NCBI GenBank assembly: GCA_014382015.1
Contig: JACNKN010000073.1
Span: 1-47,538, forward strand
Direction of reading: 5' to 3'
DNA: 47,538 bases
Source: Fidelibacterota bacterium
GTDB taxonomy: Bacteria > Fidelibacterota > Marinisomatia > Marinisomatales > TCS55
The translations under genes and the position numbers were made by a program. The notes beneath the pieces are model-generated. The model saw only the letters and a program-made list of their open reading frames with translations, was not told the DNA's origin and did not search any database. Positions 18,377 to 27,232 of this stretch are shown piece after piece (positions within the stretch are counted from its first letter, which is position 1; every line of letters begins with the position of its first letter).

Positions 18377-19276
18377 ATGAAATCTATTGAACGAAAACAC
18401 CTGACCACGGAACAACAAAATAGGAATTCTCTGGATATTGATGCCCAATCCATCCGCGGCATTTTGGATATAATAAACGATGAAGATGGAACGATTGCTG
18501 AAAAAGTAAAGAATGCCATCCCAGAAATTGAACAAACAGTAGAACTGACAACGAAGGCGATTCGAAACGGATATCATGTCATTTATGTGGGCGCTGGGAC
18601 TTCCGGCAGGCTCGGGGTCCTTGACGCTTCGGAAATGCCACCCACCTATTCTGTACCAACCGATTGGTTCAATGGCATAATTGCAGGAGGAGACGACGCA
18701 TTACGAAAATCCATAGAAGGGGCAGAGGACAAACCGGAAATGGCTGTGTCAGATTTAAAAGAATTTGGCTTATCGGCAGGGGATGTGGTGATTGGTATCA
18801 GTACAAGTGGTGCCGCCGCTTATGTGAAATCTGCCATTGAATATGGACAATCAGTCGGTGCAAAAACTGTTTACTTAATCTGTAATGAAAAACCCTATTT
18901 AGCAGCAAAATCTGATGTCCTAATCAAAGTGGATACGGGACCGGAAGTGATTACCGGTTCAACCCGGATGAAAGCAGGCACCGCCACAAAAATGGTGTTG
19001 AACATGATTTCTACGGCCACCATGGTCCGTCTGGGGAAAGTATATGGCAATCTCATGGTGGACCTTATGGCAGTGAATGATAAACTGGTGGATCGAGGTG
19101 TACGCATCATCAGTCAATTGACTGGATTAGAACTGGAAGAATCTCAACAGGCACTCTATGCGGCAGATAAATCTGTTAAAAAAGCAGTGGTTATGGTTAA
19201 AAATAATTGTTCATTGGACGAGGCAAATAAACTGTTGAAAGATGTAAAAGGATCATTGCGAAGCATCATTGGATGA
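18377..19276 (+). CDS. murQ: N-acetylmuramic acid 6-phosphate etherase
   Basis: A 299-residue SIS-domain enzyme (EC 4.2.1.126) that cleaves the lactyl ether of MurNAc-6-phosphate to give GlcNAc-6-phosphate and D-lactate during peptidoglycan recycling. The sugar-phosphate-binding block VGAGTSGRLGVLDASEMPPTY (71-91) holds catalytic E86, and E117 in EGAEDK is the second conserved acid. STSGAAAYV and TGSTRMKAGTATKM are the other diagnostic segments. The length matches E. coli MurQ. The gene begins 49 bp after the symporter, and its stop overlaps the ATG of the next, exported protein (ATGA). No MurNAc phosphotransferase, AnmK or NagA/B gene is visible nearby. Confidence 0.96.
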   Translation: MKSIERKHLTTEQQNRNSLDIDAQSIRGILDIINDEDGTIAEKVKNAIPEIEQTVELTTKAIRNGYHVIYVGAGTSGRLGVLDASEMPPTYSVPTDWFNGIIAGGDDALRKSIEGAEDKPEMAVSDLKEFGLSAGDVVIGISTSGAAAYVKSAIEYGQSVGAKTVYLICNEKPYLAAKSDVLIKVDTGPEVITGSTRMKAGTATKMVLNMISTATMVRLGKVYGNLMVDLMAVNDKLVDRGVRIISQLTGLELEESQQALYAADKSVKKAVVMVKNNCSLDEANKLLKDVKGSLRSIIG

Positions 19277-19776
19277 ATCAGAAATATTTACTGATTTCTT
19301 TTGTTTTTATAACCCAGTTGTCTGGTAGTAGTTTTCCCAATAAAAATAGAATTAACCCAGAACCAGAAATGGTGGGTCATTGGGAAGGATATGGCCATGA
19401 AATTGTCAATTGGAGTAAAGCAGACAGCATTTTCTTTTCATTAGAAATATTCCCGGATGGACGGGTGTCAGGTACAGTAGGTGATGCGATTTTGAAGAAT
19501 GGATATATACGATTAAACTTGTGGATGAATCGAAAACTTGGGAATCCACAATATTTGATTGGCGGCGATTTAGAAGGTAATATTGTAGAAAAAGAAAATA
19601 TCTATCGCAAAAAATTAAAATATTTAATATTAGATTTTGTCGAAGGGAAATATGTGGGTGGTTTTCACACGAGTGGAACCTTCACCCATCCATGGGCGGG
19701 AAATGATCACTGGAAAAAGCACATGCATATGACCGGGGTTGATGTAGTATTGCTGAAGACTGGTTTTATAAAGTAA
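19273..19776 (+). CDS. exported protein of unknown function
   Basis: A 167-residue protein with a hydrophobic N-terminal signal (KYLLISFVFITQLSGSS) and a mature part dominated by alternating beta strands (HWEGYGHEI, FFSLEIFPDGRVSGTVGDA, LILDFVEGKYVGGFHTSGTF). The pattern of an N-terminal GHWEGYG and a later GRVSGTVGDA resembles small lipocalin-like or avidin-like barrels, but no family can be named. No lipobox is evident. It is translationally coupled to murQ through ATGA, so a role at the cell envelope is plausible. A His-rich C-terminal patch (HPWAGNDHWKKHMHM) could bind metal; that is speculation. Confidence 0.7.
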   Translation: MNQKYLLISFVFITQLSGSSFPNKNRINPEPEMVGHWEGYGHEIVNWSKADSIFFSLEIFPDGRVSGTVGDAILKNGYIRLNLWMNRKLGNPQYLIGGDLEGNIVEKENIYRKKLKYLILDFVEGKYVGGFHTSGTFTHPWAGNDHWKKHMHMTGVDVVLLKTGFIK

Positions 19777-19788
19777 GGAAAATGACAA

Positions 19789-21384
19789 ATGTCTAATAAA
19801 AATAACAATAGTGCAAAATTAGGATTTGAAAAACAACTCTGGAAAGCATGTGACAAACTCCGCGGGAATATGGATCCGTCAGAATATAAGCATGTGGTTC
19901 TGGGACTCATATTTTTGAAATATATCAATGATTCATTTCAAAAGAAATATGAACAATTGGAGCTGGTATATGCCGAACCATCCAGCGATAATTATATCAG
20001 TGAACCGCAGGCTCGATACGCTACGCTCCAAGACAAGGATGAATATCTCGCGGAAAACATTTTTTATGTGCCCGAAACAGCAAGATGGACATTTATCCAG
20101 GCAAAAGCAAAAGTGCCGGAAATTGGTCAAATTCTCGATGATGCAATGGATGCCATCGAGAAAGAAAATCCGAGACTAAAAGGAATTCTTCCAAAAGATT
20201 ACGCACGTCCTGCTTTAGATAAAAGACGCTTGGGTGGCGTGGTGGATCTCATCAGCACCATCGGAATGGTGGATAAAGAAAATAAATCCCGGGATATTTT
20301 AGGTCGGGTTTATGAATATTTTTTGAGCGAATTCGCCGGGAAAGAAGGTAAAGGTGGTGGGGAATTTTATACGCCAAGATGTGTGGTTCGAATTTTAGTG
20401 GAAATGATTGAACCGTTCAAAGGCAGAGTTTTTGACCCTTGTTGTGGCTCAAGTGGAATGTTTGTACAAAGTGAAGAATTTATTGAAGCTCACGGCGGGA
20501 GTTTGGGTGATGTTGCCATTTATGGACAAGAATCCAATCCCACCACGTGGAAATTAGCAAAAATGAATCTGGCCATTCGCGGGATTGATGCCAATCTCGG
20601 TCCCCATCATGGCGATAGTTTTCACCAAGATTTACACCCGGATTTAAAAGCCGATTTCATTATGGCGAATCCCCCATTCAATATGAGCGATTGGGACGGA
20701 CATTTGCTAAAAGATGATAAACGCTGGAAGTATGGCAACCCACCGGAAGGAAATTCTAATTTTGCCTGGGTCCAACACATGATTCATCATTTATCGCCCA
20801 ACGGTATTTTGGGATTGGTTTTGGCAAATGGTTCCATGTCTTCCATGACGTCTGGGGAAGGGAAAATCCGTCAAAATATCGTGGAAGCCAATTTGGTGGA
20901 TTGCATGGTGGCGCTCCCAGATAAATTATTTTATGGCACAGGCGTGCCGGCATGTCTGTGGTTTATAGCCCGGGATCGTTCCAGCATACCAACAAAGGGC
21001 GGAAAAACTTTACGTGACAGGCGAAACGAAATTCTCTTTATTGATGCACGGAAAATGGGAACCATGGTTACACGGAAACATCGAGAAATTACCGATGATG
21101 AAATTCAGCTTATTTCGAATACATACCATCAATGGAGATCAGCAGGAACGAATGAATATGAGAATGTACCAGGGTTTTGCGCTTCTACAAAATTAGAAGA
21201 ATTGAAAGAACATGATTTTGTGCTCACACCCGGTCGTTATGTTGGCATGGCGGAAGAGGAGGACGATGGTGTCCCATTCGAAGAAAAAATGGAAATACTC
21301 ACGTCGCAACTTTATGATCAATTTCAGCAAGCAGAAGAATTGGAAGTAGAAATCAAAAAGAATTTGGAAGGGTTGGGGTTTTGA
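19789..21384 (+). CDS. hsdM: type I restriction-modification methyltransferase subunit
   Basis: A 531-residue, apparently intact HsdM. It has an N-terminal helical HsdM_N domain (about 10-150; [20 protein letters not shown]), the SAM-binding motif I DPCCGSSG (216-223), the catalytic motif IV NPPF (294-297) of N6-adenine methylases, and a C-terminal helical tail. AAGGA 9 nt upstream of the ATG is the ribosome-binding site. HsdM needs HsdS for sequence recognition and HsdR for cleavage; here the next gene is fic, no specificity subunit is found within the window, and only the extreme end of hsdR survives (22714-22998). The gene is therefore a probable orphan unless an HsdS is supplied from elsewhere. 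Confidence 0.95.
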   Translation: MSNKNNNSAKLGFEKQLWKACDKLRGNMDPSEYKHVVLGLIFLKYINDSFQKKYEQLELVYAEPSSDNYISEPQARYATLQDKDEYLAENIFYVPETARWTFIQAKAKVPEIGQILDDAMDAIEKENPRLKGILPKDYARPALDKRRLGGVVDLISTIGMVDKENKSRDILGRVYEYFLSEFAGKEGKGGGEFYTPRCVVRILVEMIEPFKGRVFDPCCGSSGMFVQSEEFIEAHGGSLGDVAIYGQESNPTTWKLAKMNLAIRGIDANLGPHHGDSFHQDLHPDLKADFIMANPPFNMSDWDGHLLKDDKRWKYGNPPEGNSNFAWVQHMIHHLSPNGILGLVLANGSMSSMTSGEGKIRQNIVEANLVDCMVALPDKLFYGTGVPACLWFIARDRSSIPTKGGKTLRDRRNEILFIDARKMGTMVTRKHREITDDEIQLISNTYHQWRSAGTNEYENVPGFCASTKLEELKEHDFVLTPGRYVGMAEEEDDGVPFEEKMEILTSQLYDQFQQAEELEVEIKKNLEGLGF

Positions 21385-21412
21385 TACTTAAGCGCAAGTT
21401 AATTGCTTAAAC

Positions 21413-21436
21413 TGCACTAAAGAAATTTTTAGTGCA
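21413..21436 (+). other. hairpin downstream of hsdM
   Basis: A perfect 9-bp stem TGCACTAAA/TTTAGTGCA with a 6-nt loop lies 29 nt after the hsdM stop. It is preceded by a weaker TTAAGC/GCTTAA stem (21388-21410). There is no T-run, so it may stabilise the hsdM mRNA end or be a poor terminator separating hsdM from fic. Confidence 0.45.
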
Positions 21437-21474
21437 AGAAAGTTGGATTAAAATTCATTTAATGATGGAACTTG

Positions 21475-21581
21475 TTAACTATGATTTTCTATAGTAAAGA
21501 TAATTTAGCAATGTTTAACTATAATTATTCATAGTAAAGAAAAATATGGAAAATCTTAACTATAAAATATTATATTTAAGG
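21475..21581 (+). promoter_or_regulatory. three tandem operator-like repeats before fic
   Basis: Three ~26-nt units start at 21475, 21515 and 21556, spacings of 40 and 41 bp. Each begins TTAACTAT and ends ATAGTAAAG or a close variant (the third ends ATATTTAAG), so each is also an imperfect inverted repeat around an A/T-rich centre. The last unit ends one base before the fic ATG. The phasing near four helical turns and the position suggest cooperative binding of a repressor on one DNA face, possibly the Fic protein's own C-terminal winged-helix-like region. The repeats are directly visible; the regulator is inference. Confidence 0.6.
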
Positions 21582-21582
21582 T

Positions 21583-22713
21583 ATGAAAAAGTTTAAATCA
21601 GGCGAGTATCAACAACAAGATGGATATAAATCATTTAATCCAGCGCCAATAAATAGGCAGTGGGCTATTGAAAATCCAGAAATATTGGAACTCCTTGGAC
21701 ATGCAGACAGGGAATTGGGCAGATTGGACATGTTCAGCGAATATGTGCCGGATATAGATTTATTTATTTATTTGCACACAGTAAAAGAAGCAACGCAATC
21801 ATCCAAAATAGAAGGCACACAAACCAATGCAGAAGAAATATTTATTGATAATATCAATTTAAATCCTGAACAACGGCTTGATAAAATGGAGGTTCAAAAT
21901 TATATCCGGGCCATCCACGAAGGTGTGAGTCAGCTTTCATCTCTGCCAATATCTACCCGCTTAATTAAAAAAATACATTTTATACTTATGCAAGGCGTTC
22001 GGGGTAAAAACAAAACACACGGAGAATATCGCATAAGTCAAAATTGGATTGGCGGAGCAACACTGAAGGATGCAGTTTTTATCCCACCACACCATTTGGG
22101 CATGAATACCTTAATGGGAGATTTTGAAAAATTTCTCCATAACCAGGATGTATATATTCCCCATTTAATAAAAATAGCTATTGCCCATTATCAATTTGAA
22201 ACCATTCACCCTTTTTTAGACGGGAATGGGAGAATAGGCAGACTCATCATTCCTTTATATTTTATGGAGAAAGGGCTCATAAAAAGGCCCATTTTATACT
22301 TGTCCGATTATTTTGAAAAACACCGTCAACTTTATTACGACCATTTAAATAATATTCGAGTGAAATCAGATTTGACCGCATGGCTGAAGTTTTTTCTGGT
22401 TGGAATAATTGAAACGGCAAAAAATGGTATTGGAACCTTTGATGCTATATTAAAACTGCAAAAAAGTCTGGATAAAAAGTTTGCTGCCTTTGGAAAAAGA
22501 AGTGTGCATGTGAAAAAGTTGATAGATCATTTGTATGAAAATCCGGTAATAAACAGCACCAAGACAATTTCTTTACTTAAAGTATCAAAACCTACAGCCA
22601 TAAAATTATTGACGGATTTAGAAACGGCAGGAATTCTTGTAGAAACTACGGGATATTCCAGAAACCGGTTTTATCTGTTTCAAGATTATATGAGATGTTT
22701 CTTCAATGATTAA
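21583..22713 (+). CDS. fic: Fic-family AMP-transferase-like protein with N-terminal inhibitory motif
   Basis: A 376-residue Fic protein. The N-terminal Fic_N-type region carries the class II inhibitory motif (S73-x3-E77-G78 in SSKIEGT), and the core carries the complete catalytic loop HPFLDGNGRIGR (209-220) with catalytic His209. The C-terminal ~90 residues look like a winged helix (VINSTKTISLLKVSKPTAIKLL). Fic enzymes usually transfer AMP from ATP to a hydroxyl of a target protein; the inhibitory Glu blocks ATP until displaced. Both motifs are intact, so an active, self-restrained enzyme is expected. It sits where hsdS or accessory genes lie in type I RM operons, between hsdM and the hsdR remnant, and directly behind three operator-like repeats. 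The target is unknown. Confidence 0.92.
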   Translation: MKKFKSGEYQQQDGYKSFNPAPINRQWAIENPEILELLGHADRELGRLDMFSEYVPDIDLFIYLHTVKEATQSSKIEGTQTNAEEIFIDNINLNPEQRLDKMEVQNYIRAIHEGVSQLSSLPISTRLIKKIHFILMQGVRGKNKTHGEYRISQNWIGGATLKDAVFIPPHHLGMNTLMGDFEKFLHNQDVYIPHLIKIAIAHYQFETIHPFLDGNGRIGRLIIPLYFMEKGLIKRPILYLSDYFEKHRQLYYDHLNNIRVKSDLTAWLKFFLVGIIETAKNGIGTFDAILKLQKSLDKKFAAFGKRSVHVKKLIDHLYENPVINSTKTISLLKVSKPTAIKLLTDLETAGILVETTGYSRNRFYLFQDYMRCFFND

Positions 22714-22998
22714 ACCAATTCCCAATTTCAAATTTCTCCCGACGAGTCTGGACATGGCGGAAGCGCAGTAAAGGTATTGGGTGATGATACATTGAAGATA
22801 ATTGCCCATGAATTGGTAGAATCTGTTCGAAATAATGCCACTATTGATTGGACATTGAAAGAATCCGTCCAAGCAAAAATGCGTGTGGCGGTTAAAAGAA
22901 TTCTACGAAAATATGGTTATCCGCCGGACATGCAGGCCAAAGCCACCGAAACCGTGTTAGAACAAGCGGAACTGTATGCGGATAAGTGGGCGATTTAA
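22714..22998 (+). pseudogene. hsdR 3' remnant (C-terminal helical domain)
   Basis: The frame is open from the fic stop to 22998. From about 22766 the translation reads [17 protein letters not shown] and, later, [19 protein letters not shown] and [19 protein letters not shown]. This closely resembles the DUF3387-type C-terminus of type I restriction endonuclease HsdR, ending at the natural stop. The translocase and nuclease domains (about 900 residues) are absent, and no start codon with a ribosome-binding site precedes it; a TTG at 22777 is the only nominal start. It is best read as the end of a deleted hsdR rather than a gene. The bases at 22714-22765 look like junction sequence. Confidence 0.82.
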
Positions 22999-23001
22999 AT
23001 T

Positions 23002-24396
23002 TTACCGCGTTCCCTTTGGATTATTACTTTTAAAATCACCAAATGGAAAGGTGTTTGGAGAAACCACAGTCCCGGTGGTAAATATATAGGGTATTTCTGA
23101 ATCGGGGTTGAACGTGATTTCAAGTAAGCCTGCTTTATATCCAGATTCCGGTTGGGTGATTTTTACTGCATATGATCCATTCTCAGATTGTTGAAGTGTT
23201 TCTGAGATCCATGTTCTGTCGATTGTATCCACACGAAAATCCCGAGTTTCCTCATTAACCGCTTCCCATTGTTTTATAGAATAATTGTCATGATCAATAT
23301 TTAAATATATAGAATCATTACTTACGTACCATTCATATGTGGGTAATTCCGTGTCCGTTATAACAGCATTATAAAAAGCGGTCAAACTTTTTAAATCGTA
23401 TTCCCCTTCAGTGTTTTTTAATCCGTGACTCGTATTTGGGATATACTGGATGTGTTTTTCACCCATTAAATCATCCCAATAAAACTGCCAGGAATCCGTG
23501 ACAAAAAATTCATCTCCTGTGGCATTGATCAGAAATTTGGGAAGATCAAGTTTATCAATGAAATTGTAGGGTTCCATGACATCTAACATTCGATTGAATT
23601 CCTTGGATCCCATCCATTCCATAATTCCCTCATTTACATAGCTATCCACAGCGTAGGACCATTCCCCATAGCATTTCCAATGGTGATTAAAAGATGGTAC
23701 CACATTGAGCAAATCTATGACAATGGGAATAATAGCCATGACCCGATCATCTGCAATGGCCGTGGCCCATGTAGTCCAGCCTCTTTTGGAGGCACCGGCT
23801 GTGACAAATCGATTGACAGGTTTATTCTGAGATTCAGCAATTTCCTGTACCACATCCATGCCTCTGGCCACTGCTTTTGTCATGGGGAGGTGCGCCAGCC
23901 ATTTTGCATCTTTATCTTTGGCACCGCCTTCCAGGAATTTCCGCCAGCCAAAAGCAATCAAATCGTCTTCATACCGTTCACCGAATGAATCATTTTTATA
24001 GATGAGAGACTGGAATGGAATATTTGAAATACTGGCAACGATTGATTTAGTTGCCACGGCAACCTGAACAAAACCCGGATTTGCTGATTCAGGTAATTCA
24101 TTCGATTGGTCGCCACTGCCAATGAACATTAATGCTTCTGTTTCTTTTACATTATCCGGAATCACAATGGTCAAATAATGCCACCACGCCACTTGTTCCA
24201 CCTCGTTAGTTGTGAGCCATGCTTGGGAAGTCATTTTTACAATGTACTCTTTCCAGGAATCACCTTGGACAACTTTTTCAATTTCATATTGAAATGCAGG
24301 ATCATTTTTTTGAACATAATCTTTCAGGAGCGTGTTTTGTTTTTGACATGATGTGAAAAGAATAATAGAAAATAGAAAAATAAGGTGTTTTTTCAT
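23002..24396 (-). CDS. PhoPQ-activated pathogenicity-related (PqaA-like) lipoprotein
   Basis: A 464-residue exported protein of the PhoPQ-regulated family (PqaA/AprA type; alpha/beta-hydrolase-like). MKKHLIFLFSIILFTSC is a lipoprotein signal with Cys17. The mature part has AWWHYLTIVIPD, then GASKRGWTTW, a G-x-S-x-R-G serine-nucleophile elbow, later NATGDEFF with a possible acid and NTSHGLKNTEG with a possible catalytic His. The biochemical activity of the family is poorly known, and the virulence name comes from Salmonella relatives and should not be transferred. It is a lone reverse-strand gene whose end lies 3 bp from the hsdR remnant, convergently. A Ser-Asp-His hydrolase acting on an envelope or environmental substrate is the safest inference. 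Confidence 0.88.
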   Translation of the reverse strand: MKKHLIFLFSIILFTSCQKQNTLLKDYVQKNDPAFQYEIEKVVQGDSWKEYIVKMTSQAWLTTNEVEQVAWWHYLTIVIPDNVKETEALMFIGSGDQSNELPESANPGFVQVAVATKSIVASISNIPFQSLIYKNDSFGERYEDDLIAFGWRKFLEGGAKDKDAKWLAHLPMTKAVARGMDVVQEIAESQNKPVNRFVTAGASKRGWTTWATAIADDRVMAIIPIVIDLLNVVPSFNHHWKCYGEWSYAVDSYVNEGIMEWMGSKEFNRMLDVMEPYNFIDKLDLPKFLINATGDEFFVTDSWQFYWDDLMGEKHIQYIPNTSHGLKNTEGEYDLKSLTAFYNAVITDTELPTYEWYVSNDSIYLNIDHDNYSIKQWEAVNEETRDFRVDTIDRTWISETLQQSENGSYAVKITQPESGYKAGLLEITFNPDSEIPYIFTTGTVVSPNTFPFGDFKSNNPKGTR

Positions 24397-24503
24397 GATT
24401 GAATAGTTTCTGGTTTTAATGGGTTTAAATACATATTTTTAAGCGGGGAATATAATGAATTCGATTAACCAGAAGATAGGCACAATAAATAAATACATAT
24501 TCA

Positions 24504-24851
24504 ATGATTAATATACCTGCAACCAATGAAGATCTTTTGAAAGAATGTCGCGTGGATACTTTTCGCGCTTCAGGGAAGGGTGGGCAGCACGTGAATAAAA
24601 CGGACAGTGCTGTTCGTTTAACCCATTTACCCACGGGAATCGTGGTCACTTGCCAGGATGAAAGAAGTCAACTTCGAAACAAACATATCGCCCTGGACCG
24701 GCTTCGACAAAAATTGACTGTATTGAATCGTAAACCGAAAAAAAGAATTCCCACAAAAATAACATCTGCAGCCAAGGAAAGACGAATCCATGCTAAAAAG
24801 AGACAATCCCAAAAAAAGGAACTTCGCCAAAAGCCTAAAACAGACGAATAA
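24504..24851 (+). CDS. RF-1 domain release-factor-like protein (ArfB/YaeJ-like)
   Basis: A 115-residue protein holding only the peptidyl-tRNA hydrolysis domain. The GGQ tripeptide is at 26-28 within [19 protein letters not shown]. The C-terminal ~40 residues are strongly basic (KPKKRIPTK ... [13 protein letters not shown]). No codon-recognition domain is present, so it is not RF1 or RF2. The plan matches ArfB/YaeJ and related rescue factors, whose basic tail enters the empty mRNA channel of stalled ribosomes. It is shorter than E. coli ArfB (140 aa), and the sequence around GGQ is somewhat closer to RF1/2 domain 3, so a distinct release-factor-like subfamily is possible. It is divergent from the PqaA-like gene across a 107-bp gap. 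Confidence 0.85.
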   Translation: MINIPATNEDLLKECRVDTFRASGKGGQHVNKTDSAVRLTHLPTGIVVTCQDERSQLRNKHIALDRLRQKLTVLNRKPKKRIPTKITSAAKERRIHAKKRQSQKKELRQKPKTDE

Positions 24852-24924
24852 ACCAATTCATTCGTTTAACGCCTGATATATTATCCTTAATTTTTAACCT
24901 TACATTTTCTTTAGAAAGGACTCA

Positions 24925-26295
24925 ATGAATCTCAATAAATATATTTTTCGAGAATATGACATACGCGGGAAAGTTTCAGATGATTTTCCACCGGACGTGG
25001 TGGAAAGTCTGGGCAAAGGATTTGGGTCATTTATTAAGCGGGGCGGCGGTCAGGAAATTGCATTGAGCGGTGATGTCCGGCTCACAACTCCCGATTTAAT
25101 ACAACAATTTAAATCAGGTGTTCTTTCCACCGGTGTGGATGTAATAAACATTGGTATCCTCCCCACACCTGCCAATTATTATTCCATGTTTCACTTGGAT
25201 GTGGCTGGGGCAGTTCAGATCACGGGAAGTCATAATCCGCCAGAATTTAATGGATTTAAAATGTCCCGAAATAAAAAAGCAGTTTTTGGTGATTCAATTC
25301 AGGATATCCGTTCAATCATTGAAAACCAGGATTATGAGACGGGGGAAGGATCTGAGGCATCCTATGATATTCTGTCAAAATATAAACGGATGATTGCTTC
25401 GAAGATTGATATTCAAAAAACCATTAAAGTTGTTATGGATTGCGGTAATGCCGCCGGAGCAATTTGCGGTCCGGAGATTTTCAAAAACCTGAATGTAGAA
25501 TTGACGGAATTATATTGCGACGTAGATGGTACATTTCCAAACCATCATCCTGATCCCACCGTGGAAGCAAACTTAGCTGATTTGATTGACTTGATGAAAA
25601 CAGGGCAATACGATATTGGCCTTTCTTTTGATGGGGATGCAGATCGCGTGGGTGTGGTAGATGAAACAGGGGAGGTGATCTGGGCAGACCAGTTATTGGC
25701 CCTGTTTCTTCCCGAAGTGGTGGAAGAAGGGGATGAAATCCTTTATGATGTAAAATGTTCTCAAGCGCTGGAAGAAATGATTGTCAAATATGGCGGAAAA
25801 CCGATTATGTGGAAAACGGGTCATTCCCTGATTAAACAAAGAATGGGCGAATTGAATTGCAAATTAGGCGGCGAAATGAGTGGTCATATATTTTTTGCCG
25901 ACGATTATTATGGCTATGATGATGCAATTTATGTGGCGGCCAGAATTGTTCAAACCTTATCCAGAACAGACAAGACTTTATCCCAACTAAAAGCGGAACT
26001 GCCGACCTATTACTCAACGCCGGAAATGCGTCTGGAAGCAGAGTCAGACGAGGAAAAATTTCGGATTGCCAAAGAAGCAGTGGCTTACTTTACGGAAAAT
26101 TTTGATTGCAGCACTGTTGACGGCGTACGAATCCAGTTTGGTGATGGCTGGGGGTTGGTTCGATCTTCCAATACACAACCGGTGATTGTGTGCCGGTTCG
26201 AAGCCAATACACGGGAACGTATGGAAGAAATTCAATCGATTGTAATGAATAAACTTCAGGAAATAGGGACACTAAAGCTCGATGCAGGACACTAA
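24925..26295 (+). CDS. phosphomannomutase/phosphoglucomutase
   Basis: A 456-residue alpha-D-phosphohexomutase of the AlgC/ManB type that interconverts hexose 1- and 6-phosphates. Four domains are marked by the phosphoserine loop ITGSHNPPE with S102, the metal loop DGDADR (236-241), the sugar loop GEMSGH (316-321), and the phosphate-binding C-terminal segment RSSNTQP. The opening FREYDIRG is typical of this group. AAAGGA precedes the ATG. Its 3' end overlaps the polyprenyl synthase gene by 14 nt, and an isomerase of the PGI/PMI type is two genes on. Together these link fructose-6-P, mannose-6-P and mannose-1-P or glucose-1-P for nucleotide-sugar and envelope polysaccharide synthesis. Confidence 0.94.
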   Translation: MNLNKYIFREYDIRGKVSDDFPPDVVESLGKGFGSFIKRGGGQEIALSGDVRLTTPDLIQQFKSGVLSTGVDVINIGILPTPANYYSMFHLDVAGAVQITGSHNPPEFNGFKMSRNKKAVFGDSIQDIRSIIENQDYETGEGSEASYDILSKYKRMIASKIDIQKTIKVVMDCGNAAGAICGPEIFKNLNVELTELYCDVDGTFPNHHPDPTVEANLADLIDLMKTGQYDIGLSFDGDADRVGVVDETGEVIWADQLLALFLPEVVEEGDEILYDVKCSQALEEMIVKYGGKPIMWKTGHSLIKQRMGELNCKLGGEMSGHIFFADDYYGYDDAIYVAARIVQTLSRTDKTLSQLKAELPTYYSTPEMRLEAESDEEKFRIAKEAVAYFTENFDCSTVDGVRIQFGDGWGLVRSSNTQPVIVCRFEANTRERMEEIQSIVMNKLQEIGTLKLDAGH

Positions 26296-27232
26296 ACCAT
26301 TTCTAAAACATATTCAATTTTTACGAGAAGAAATTGAAAAAGCAATTCACCAGATTCCGTTAGAAAAATCGCCTACTTATTTTTACGATCCCATTAAATA
26401 TGTACTGAATGGAAAAGGCAAACGCCTCCGGCCTATTTTAGTCCATTTGACGGGGCAAGTGTATTCATCTGATCCTGAAGGGCTAATGAAAGCAGCCATC
26501 GTCATTGAACTGCTTCATAATTTTTCCTTGGTTCATGATGATATTATGGATGAGGATGATGTACGCCATGGTCAGCCGTCCGTTCATAAAAAGTGGGACA
26601 ATGCATCTGCAATTTTGGCTGGTGATGGATTATTTGTACTCTCTCATTTAATAATGACAGGCTTATCACCCTATATTCATCAACGGTTTAATGAAGTATC
26701 CTTGGCTATTTGTGAAGGACAGGGAATGGATAAAGAATTTGAACATGATGCTTCCATTACCATGGGGAACTACCTCGTTATGATTGGTAAAAAAACAGGT
26801 TCCTTATTAGGGTTATCTGCTGAGGTGGGCGCCTTGATTAGAGAGGACTCAAAAGATTCAGCACATCATTTGTTTGAATATGGCCTTAATCTTGGGTTGG
26901 CTTTTCAGATTCAAGACGATTTACTGGAAATTTATAGTTCAGAAGCATCCATGGGTAAAAGTTTAGGGAGTGACATTCATTCGGGCAAACAGACTGCCCT
27001 CACTATTTTAGCCCGAGAAAAAAATCCAGATCAATGGAAAAATTTTATTCAAAACAATAATGCCATTTCGGATTATCAATCTTATTTTGAATCCCATGGA
27101 ATTAAAGCTGAAACTGAAAAGGTCATTCAGCATTATATAGAAAAAGCACAGGATGGCCTAAATGAAATTCCGGAAGAAAAACGAGACAACTTAAATCAAT
27201 TTACAACGATGATATTAAACAGGACTTATTAA
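26282..27232 (+). CDS. polyprenyl (geranylgeranyl/farnesyl) diphosphate synthase
   Basis: A 316-residue trans-isoprenyl diphosphate synthase. The first aspartate-rich motif is HDDIMDEDD (D86, D87 and D90) and the second is QIQDDLLEI. NGKGKRLRP near residue 45 binds diphosphate. The enzyme condenses IPP with allylic diphosphates in the cytoplasm. A Phe five residues before the first motif (FSLVHDD) is the position that limits chain length in type I short-chain synthases, which suggests a C15-C20 product; this is inference. The ATG overlaps the mutase gene by 14 nt and the stop shares one base with the isomerase gene (TAATG), so the three are a coupled operon. Confidence 0.9.
   Translation: MQDTKPFLKHIQFLREEIEKAIHQIPLEKSPTYFYDPIKYVLNGKGKRLRPILVHLTGQVYSSDPEGLMKAAIVIELLHNFSLVHDDIMDEDDVRHGQPSVHKKWDNASAILAGDGLFVLSHLIMTGLSPYIHQRFNEVSLAICEGQGMDKEFEHDASITMGNYLVMIGKKTGSLLGLSAEVGALIREDSKDSAHHLFEYGLNLGLAFQIQDDLLEIYSSEASMGKSLGSDIHSGKQTALTILAREKNPDQWKNFIQNNNAISDYQSYFESHGIKAETEKVIQHYIEKAQDGLNEIPEEKRDNLNQFTTMILNRTY

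Noticed and set aside
21475-21581. Short CRISPR-like array.
   Set aside because: Only three imperfect units with ~14-nt A/T-rich gaps, no unique spacers and no cas genes; an operator cluster fits better.
22777-22998. A complete small gene of 73 codons starting at TTG.
   Set aside because: The sequence is the HsdR C-terminal domain and continues in frame upstream; better read as a remnant.
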